From Harmonia axyridis (taxonomy: Eukaryota > Arthropoda > Insecta > Coleoptera > Coccinellidae), in contig NC_059502.1 of NCBI RefSeq assembly GCF_914767665.1, forward strand, positions 62,602,031 through 62,666,030: a stretch of 64,000 nucleotides of DNA, given 5' to 3'. A model generated the notes under the pieces. That model saw nothing but the letters and a program-made list of their open reading frames with translations. It was not told where the DNA came from and did not search any database. Both the position numbers and the translations under genes were made by a program. Positions 57,103-64,000 of the stretch are shown one piece after another; within the stretch, counting starts at the first letter, position 1, and every line of letters starts with the position of its first letter.

Positions 57103-58274
57103 ATATCTAAAAAAAAAACAACTTTTTTGAAGTTATAAATCATAATTGCAAAAATAATTGTAATGAAAAAAAAAATGATTGCACTAATATATTCTACTGA
57201 AAAAAGGACCTCTATAATGTTTTTGTTTCATGTTGAAAAGATCAGTAGGTAATAAAGAAGTTATGAGAACTTCTCTTCATTTCTGGCCATTTTCAATTTT
57301 AATTGATTAACCACGAAATTGTCATCAGTGAGTCGAAGGTTATCGTTCGAGACCATCCCCGGCGCAAAATTTGAAAACTATAGACATTGTGGTGGGAGAA
57401 AATTGCATGCGAGACAATGATAATATAGTGTTTCACTGGTTTCAATGGAGTTTAAAGAATTAAAAGTCATATCAACCTCAAATTTTTGTTAAAGTTGAAA
57501 GTTCAAAAAACTTCTAAATCATTTTCGCCGCACTGCTATGTCCACTTCAAACTCTCCAAATTGAACAGAATGCTTATAAATAATTGAAGCAATGAATTCA
57601 CATTAATTACTTACATATAATTTCTTGAAATTACTTTGCACCACTGATAACAATATATTCTTCAGCTTTTATGAGGAACCCAAATATTTGATGAGGGTGT
57701 TTCTCTGCCATATTGGATCAACGACCAAGATTTTTCAACGACTCAATGTGAAATTTTATTCAGTTCAACTTTACATATGTTATGGAAAATTTTGAAAAAG
57801 AAATCAGAAAAAATGCTCACTGAATTCTAACAAAGCTACTTCTAATGGTTTCGCACTGACAAGAATAATATAAATATGAATTCACATTCACGGTCATAAA
57901 ATGTGAAAAATATGATGACAGCTTCAACATCAATCAATTACCTACTGATCTTTTCTGTTCGAGGATTATATACACAGATTGATTGTTTTCCTTGGAAAAT
58001 TCAAATGATATTCCCATGTTTTGGTCCTATAAAAAAACAACATGAATTTAATTCATGTTGTTGTACAATTAATTTTTTATGCCCAATTATAGAGGTGAAT
58101 TTAATTATTTATTGGCAATAACATGACTCTATTAAAAAACAGCATAACTTTCACACTTTGGTTTATCAATATCTTTATCGCCTCAGTATGAAATATTTGA
58201 ATGAAACTTTTCAAAAATACCGGTATGAAAAACCCCACCAAACAAATCATCATATTCTTTCAAGTTAGTCGAAA
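57103..58274. other. Intergenic AT-rich sequence, nothing supported
   Basis: No coding frame or shared repeat that I can support. A perfect 16-nt inverted pair (ACATGAATTTAATTCATGT) lies near 58040. Confidence 0.35.
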
Positions 58275-58526
58275 TACACTGCGCAAAAAAATTAACGCAC
58301 ATTATGGGAATCCCAAATTTATTCTACAACTGAAGGTGTTCTCAATAGTAATTATTTTTATCAGAATTATGCATGCATATGTTATCCACTTTCAACGTTT
58401 TTCTTCAATACAGATGTTTTTTTCCAGCAGGAATATAAAAAGATGAGATTATCAGATTTTGTTGTTCTCGATCAATTGTAGTGATCAATAGTTTTTCTTT
58501 CGTTTGATTTTCTACACTCGATCGCT

Positions 58527-58862
58527 ATGCAACGCGAAACACGCAATTTGACCCAAGAGGAATGTGCCCAAGCGGTAGTTTTGCGAGAAGAAGGGTGGAC
58601 ATACACAAGAATTGCAGAAAGGTTTGGAGTTTCGCATACAAGTGTTTCCAGAGTGTTGCAGCGATTCAGAGAGACAGGTATGAATGTCCGAAGACCAGGA
58701 CAGAGTAGACCACGGGTAACAACTGCCATTCAAGAACGTTACTTGAGAGTTTCTTCGTTGAAACAACGGTTTGCAACCACTCGCTTCCTTCAAAATCAGC
58801 TTGAAGAAACTCATGGTGTGCAAATTAGCACTCAAACAATAAGAAATTGCCTCAGAGAATAG
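58527..58862 (+). pseudogene. Tc1 transposase N-terminus, left arm
   Basis: MQRETRNLTQEECAQAVVLR, then IAERFGVSHTSVSRVLQRFR and RRPGQSRPRVTTAI, open for 111 codons to a TAG at 58860. It contains only the DNA-binding part. Confidence 0.93.
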
Positions 58863-58993
58863 GATTTAAGGCCTCGTGTCGCGGCAAGAGGCCCAGCTCT
58901 TACCTCAGCGCATCGAAGGGCGCGTTTGGATTTTGCGAGAGAGCATATCCATTGAGAAGAGGCTGATTGGGAAAGAGTGCACTGGGCATATCT

Positions 58994-59518
58994 TTAATGT
59001 GGACGTCTGTATACAAGGGAACATCGATAACAATGGTAGAGGCAGAAAGACTCATCTGTGAAGAGAACTCTTTCCCAATCAGCCTCTTCCCAATGGATAT
59101 GCTCTCTCGCAAAATCCAAACGCGCCCTTCGATGGGCTGGGGTAAGAGCTGGGCCTCTTGCCGCGACACGAGGCCTTAAATCATATTCTCTGAGGCGATT
59201 TCTTATTATCTGAGTGTTAATTTGCAGCCCATGAGTTTGCTCAAGCTGATTTTGAAGGAGGCGAGCGGTTGCAAACCGTTGTCTCAACGAAGAAACTCTC
59301 AAGTAACGTTCTTGAATGGCAGTTGTTACCCGTGGTCTACTCTGTCCTGGTCTTCGGACATTCATACCTGTCTCCCTGAATCGCTGCAACATTCTGGAAA
59401 CACTTGTATGCGAAACACCAAACCTTTCTGCAATTCTTGTGTATGTCCACCCTTCTTCTCGCAAAACTACCGCTTGGGCACATTCCTCTTGGGTCAAATT
59501 GCGTGTTTCGCGTTGCAT
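58994..59518 (-). pseudogene. Tc1 transposase N-terminus, right arm (174 codons)
   Basis: Open from MQRETRNLTQEECAQAVVLR through LRPRVAARGPALTPAHRRAR and DWERVLFTDES (first catalytic Asp) to SLVYRRPH, then stop. It runs across the loop beyond the point where the left arm ends. No second Asp or Glu. Confidence 0.93.
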
Positions 59519-60039
59519 AGCGATCCAGTGTAGAAAATCAAACGAAAGAAAAACTATTGATCACTAGAATTGATCGAGAACAACTGATTTCAGAGTGGGG
59601 CCAATACATTCAAAATCTGATAATCTCATCTTTTTTTATTCCTGCTGGGAAAAAACATCTGTATTGAAGAAAAACGTTGAAAGTGGATAACATATGCATG
59701 CATAATTCTGATAAAAATAATTATCATTGAGATCACCTTCAGTTGTAGAATAAATTTGAGATTTCCATAATGTGCGTAAATTCTTTGCGCAGTGTAGTTA
59801 GTTTGGCTATGGTGGTGACTCATTTATGTAGTGATTTCACCATAATACCGTGACAGAATGAAGCGTTTCAGCGGGAATTTTGAAATTTTTTTTATTTACG
59901 TATTTTTTATTAGCACTTTCTATAATTTTCCATGAAATAATTTTTTTTCGTGTTCATATAGTGCCTATCTACAAATTAAAAGCAAATTCAAAATATAGGC
60001 AACATCCCTATTATATACTCAAAATTTCCTCTCCGAAAT

Positions 60040-60350
60040 GATAATCGTGGATCCTCCCCTGGATTTTTTCGCATCTCTCGAAAATAAGAAGAACCCAATT
60101 TTCCTCCTGCGCCGTCCCGTCCGCGATTACGTAAAACAGAGTGCGCTGAAAACAGCCCCTATTTTATCGAAACTTCCTTCCCCGCTCGATATCGGGGTTG
60201 GCTCTGTACGGCAGGTTCGCATTCCGCATTTCAGTGCTGATACGATGGTGTCTCGGTGTCCTGAAACAACGCGGTGATATCTACTTTCAGTCAATTCGAG
60301 TTTTGCTCAAAGGTTCATTAGATACAATATATAGAAATATAAGATAGGCC
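60040..60350 (+). promoter_or_regulatory. Promoter-like GC-rich block with a D-box site
   Basis: A CpG-containing island in AT-rich DNA. It holds a perfect TTACGTAA palindrome (60127-60134), the site for PAR/E4BP4-type bZIP factors (Pdp1, Vrille). A TTTCAGTC initiator-like string lies at 60285-60292. A short coding start with a splice donor follows at 60356. Confidence 0.45.
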
Positions 60351-60355
60351 CAGAT

Positions 60356-60376
60356 ATGGTCACCGAAAACGGACAG
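60356..60376 (+). CDS. Candidate very short first coding exon (7 codons)
   Basis: ATG GTC ACC GAA AAC GGA CAG followed directly by GTATGT: MVTENGQ, ending in phase 0. About 67 bp downstream of the initiator-like string in a promoter-like block. Too short to prove from sequence alone, and the next exon is not visible in the window. Confidence 0.4.
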
Positions 60377-60705
60377 GTATGTTGGATGTTCAACTTGAAT
60401 TTTGATCGAGACCTATTTATTATTGATAATCAATATGAAATGAAGGCAGTTTGCCGCAGATATTTTTTATTCACCTGATCCTACTTCGAGAACTGATTTT
60501 TTCCATTCGATTGAAGCATAAACTATAATCATAGCTCCTCACAATAGATCATAATTGTTCTGTACACAATTTTATCAATCCTTATTTAATAACTATGAAT
60601 CCATTGATGTGGTAATTATAATTATGAAATGTTAATATTTGATTCCTTCGATATTCTGAGTTCTGCATTTATCCGATCGAAGGATGCCGCACAATGAATT
60701 AGGAA

Positions 60706-61745
60706 AAGTGGACTCCTGTCAAATTGGCTGAATTTTTGATATGTTATAATCCAAGTCATTACAAACATAAAGTTCAATATGCAAAAGTTTTTTTAGGCCT
60801 GTTTTGACACTAGAGGCCCCTGAAAACTCTCATTTGTTCTCCATTGTTAAACATTGCAAAACGTCATCCTGGATAATCATAACTATCCTGAGTAATCCAG
60901 ATGTGAGAAGTCATTAATTTGAGATACTATTAAAATTGTTCTTTAGTGTTTTTACATTTGGTCAATTATACAGTGTGTTCTGTCTACTAAAATTTTTAAA
61001 GGCCATTGTTTCAAAAGTGTTATAAATCGTCTTAGGGATTCACAATGAAAAAATGTGTTTGAATCCTTTTCGTCACCTCTGCATCATATACGGAGTGTTC
61101 TTGTCAAATGAAGGCAAAAGTTATACTTTCCATGTTCTCTACTGAAAAATCCATCCATTGGCAGATTCGAACTGTACAAATCCCTGACGTTACAAGAATA
61201 GAAAAAAAATCTTTTCAAAGCAGTTTTATGGACTGATTTATCATATTTCTCTTCCTTTCTCATGTCTTGACTTGAAATTAAAATGTTTGAAAAATGGTTT
61301 TCAGTAGGGAATATTTCGAATATAACTTCCTCCTTCAAAAGAGACACTCTGTATATTTTTTCGAATGTGATGTAGAATAAGATTCATATATATATTTAGA
61401 TTGTAGATAGCTAAGGCGATTCGTTACCATTTCCGAATAATTGATCTTAAAAAATGTTAGTAGCTAGAACACACTGTATAATTGACTAAATGTAACAACA
61501 CCAAAAATGAATGCATGTTAATGACTGCTCACATCTTAATTACTCAGAATAGTGAAGACTATCCAGGATAACGTTTAGTATTTTTCAACCATGAAAAATG
61601 AAGAACAAATGTGGTTTTCCAAGGTCTTCTAGCGTTTAAAATAACCTATAGAAAAACTTTTTGCCTATTGAACCTTTTTGGTTGGCATGGCTTGGACTGT
61701 AATATATCCAAAATTCAGCCAATTTGACTGGAGGCCACTTTCCAT
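60706..61745. mobile_element. Long inverted-repeat element with a nested smaller one
   Basis: Left arm 60706-60985 (TCAAATTGGCTGAATTTTTG; ATTTGTTCTCCATTG; GTCAATTATACAGTGTGTTC) is inverted at about 61467-61745 (GAACACACTGTATAATTGAC; TTCAGCCAATTTGACTGGAG), with about 20-25% divergence. Between them, 61086-61354 is bounded by ATACGGAGTGTTCTTGTCAA and an inverse ending AGAGACACTCTGTAT, a second inverted-repeat element. The minus-strand frame at 61084 is part of that. Confidence 0.7.
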
Positions 61746-61749
61746 AATA

Positions 61750-62435
61750 ATGTGTGCGCTATCCTTTGCAAAAAATTAGTGAACTTTCTGAAGTCTTCAG
61801 CTGTTTATTCTTTAGTGATTGCAGAAGTTTTTTAGGTGATAGGGGTGTTCGCTTCCATATTTAATTATTTTTGAAAGTTGATAGACGGAAATAATCACAA
61901 TAAATACCTGTGTTTTTGCGACTCAAATGAAGTTCAGTGTATATAGGTACAGCAGATGGAATTGTAATTTCTATCAGTGGTTCCGATTGAACCCCATGAA
62001 AACTCATTGATTCTATCAGAATCTATATCATTGTAAACTATTGTTTAAGCTTCATAATGATTTAAATCATTATTTTAATGAAAAGACGAAAACCTGAGAT
62101 TATAAAAGTAATCAAAACTATATCCGCCACTGTTGAAACTATAGCCTCATTACACGTCTATGGGTCTATGGTCAATAATGAAGAAAATGAGGAAAGTATC
62201 AGTGATCAGGAGATTTTGAACGCTCGTTAATACATGCAACAATTGCAGACAAGAGAACTAGATATATGATAGGTAATGTGGTCTCTGAATACGCGATTGG
62301 AGTCTGAATGAACGAACGCCGAAAGCTCATGCCAATGCTTTCCAATTTTTTCTTATTTTATGTTTTTAACGACGCTACACCATGACAAAATATTCCACCA
62401 CACTTGAAAATTTTGACACGTAAAATTTAAATATA
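61750..62435. other. Intergenic AT-rich sequence, nothing supported
   Basis: No coding frame, RNA gene or shared repeat that I can defend. Confidence 0.35.
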
Positions 62436-62439
62436 TTAA

Positions 62440-62830
62440 ATATATTGTCACTAAAATCTATTATTTTTTTCCACATTCTGCTTGAATTTTTATGATTCTG
62501 ATAACATTATAAATAAGAAAATTTGCACCAAGCTTCGAATGGTTATCCAAAAATAAAAAAAAATTTCAATATTCTTCTTGAATTTTTATGGTTCAAATCA
62601 ATACCCAAAATCTCAATTTCTTTGGTTCTGTAGGCTTGCATAAACGAAGTGTATTTTTCGATATTCTTCTAGAATTATTTGTGTTTCTGCTTAAGCGATC
62701 AATATGAAATTCTCCAAGAAACTTGAAATTTTCATTTTACATCCAAATCTGATGAGATATGATGAGTTTTCATAATCTCATCAGACCTTTGGTCGATTTT
62801 AGTATTTTTTTTTAAATTGTAGCTTGATTT
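62440..62830 (-). repeat. Dispersed satellite-like repeat, inverted orientation, about three units
   Basis: TTCTGCTTGAATTTTTATGA, TCAATATTCTTCTTGAATTT and TTCGATATTCTTCTAGAATT recur at about 90-130 bp spacing. It is the reverse of the 25330-25830 core. Confidence 0.55.
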
Positions 62831-64000
62831 CTTAGAAACATAACCGTTCATATGCCTTCCTAACAAATTCCCTTATTTGTTTTATACAGGGGCGAACAAA
62901 AAAAATGAGAAGTAAGCTTTTATTCAGAACACCCCGTTAATCGTTGATAATGTTTACGAACACTCAAACGTTGCCTTATATTTTCTGAACATTTCCTCTC
63001 TTTATTGAACCAAACATAATATTCTCAGAATCTTTAATTCATATTTTCTTTTTTGCACGATTTTTATTTAGTGTTGATGTTCAAAGGGATGCCGGGGGTT
63101 CAGTATTGTAAATAAAATTATAGAGATAAACCACGTCGGAGTAATAAATAGGACAATGACAATGTAATACGTATTAATTTTATTGAAACGTAGTTTCGGA
63201 ATAATTCAGTCTGTGATTCAAAACAAGAGTCGAGGTTTTCTAAAAATAGAAATACAAACGCTAGATTCTGTTACTTTCACTTTGAATACCGAATGGATAT
63301 AAAGTTAAGCACAATATAATCAATGATAACGATATAACATCCGTCAGTAGCTAATTACATCAACTGATTTTGGAGATTCGTTGATAACATACATTTAGGA
63401 TTTGGAACATCATTCTATGGAGTATTACATGATTATAGGATATTCCTAATATTATGCGGAACTCACACAATAATTTTCGGCACAAAAATCATTTTCTGAA
63501 GAGTATGTCAACTAATTTATAAAAATATTTATACATGATAACAGGAAAAGAGCAATTCAAATTATTTGTTGTCTATTATATCCCCTATATTAAAAAATAT
63601 CTCAGCTCAAATAGAACAGAATATTTATTGATTATTAATGACTGCAAAATTCACATAATAATTACAGAAATTTTTGAGAGTATTTTTTTGTATTGTATTC
63701 TGCGGAAATTGTAAGAAGAATTAACTATTTATAATCTAAATATGATGATAAATAGATGGGATAGAATACAAAAAATTTCATTTCGTTTTATCGTATCTTA
63801 CAAGGTGTGATGGTAACTTTCAAACACAAAATGAATCGCTTCAACGTCTTGTAGAAAAACCCAAAGTTATATTTCAAATTTCCTTAGGAATGGAATTATA
63901 TATTTTAGGACCAGTAATGCTTATGACCATCTGAAATAGTGTTGTATCGGCCTGAGGAGTTAGCAATTTTTCTTGTTGTTTTGTGTAGTAGCAATGTGAA
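62831..64000. other. AT-rich sequence to the window end, nothing supported
   Basis: A TACAGGGGCGAACAAAAAAA start of a dispersed repeat is at about 62886. No gene supported. Confidence 0.35.

Larger units (their letters stand above)
58277..59794. mobile_element. Palindromic Tc1 derivative: two 5' halves head-to-head
   Basis: TA flanks at 58275-58276 and 59795-59796. Both ends are the same Tc1 5' TIR (CACTGCGCAAAAAAATTAAC and its inverse). Left arm 58277-58978, right arm 59067-59794, loop 88 nt. Arms are near-identical; the left arm lacks about 26 bp of leader near 58460. The element has no 3' half at all. Confidence 0.95.

Noticed and set aside
1..64000. CRISPR arrays, tRNA/rRNA genes, bacterial operons or phage genes
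   Set aside because: No spaced direct-repeat array, no cloverleaf with B-box-like GGTTCGAATCC, no ribosome-binding-site-led gene series; all strong genes are spliced or transposon-derived.

Overview
The window is AT-rich animal nuclear DNA and almost certainly insect. It holds an intron-split lysosomal alpha-mannosidase gene with GT/AG introns, and many Tc1/mariner-type elements of the kinds common in beetles and other insects. The species cannot be fixed from the sequence; a beetle is my best guess. There is no sign of bacterial genes, operons, CRISPR arrays, tRNA or rRNA genes.

Left third (about 1-15,600): one minus-strand gene, a lysosomal (class II, GH38) alpha-mannosidase. It starts with a signal peptide at 15574 and runs leftward. 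I joined 12 successive coding exons in frame (about 698 codons); the last ends in a splice donor at 2304, and the C-terminal third is not in the window. Exon 7 exists in three tandem, equal-length (134 bp), same-phase versions (8991-9124, 8434-8567, 8283-8416). They have the layout of mutually exclusive exons. Each carries the predicted catalytic acid/base Asp but a different residue beside it (Glu, Gly or Asp). Versions b and c are only 17 nt apart, too short for an intron, and including two versions would shift the frame. This is the most interesting signal in the window. The introns hold old transposon remnants, a hAT-type MITE with an 8-bp target duplication, a catalytic-domain-deleted mariner, and a direct-repeat/LTR-like composite.

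Middle and right (about 15,600-60,000): mostly decayed mobile DNA. Seven copies of one DD41D Tc1/mariner family occur (19290, 27860, 36803, 46361, 47702, 50863, 52778); three share one identical internal deletion. There is a nearly intact DD34D mariner broken by a single stop codon (55820-57102), a decayed Tc1 copy (42267-43768), and a head-to-head palindromic Tc1 derivative (58277-59794). LINE remnants, large foldback elements and a dispersed satellite-like repeat make up much of the rest.

Host coding signals outside the mannosidase are sparse. On the plus strand there is a histidine-rich exon (31612-32208) and two very short candidate first coding exons (50570-50620; 60356-60376, the latter behind a GC-rich promoter-like block with a TTACGTAA site). 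All three end in phase 0 at good donors, so they could be alternative first exons of one gene continuing to the right of the window. On the minus strand there is an orphan Ser/Lys-rich exon (24314-24723) and an unassigned 168-codon ORF (28872-29378).
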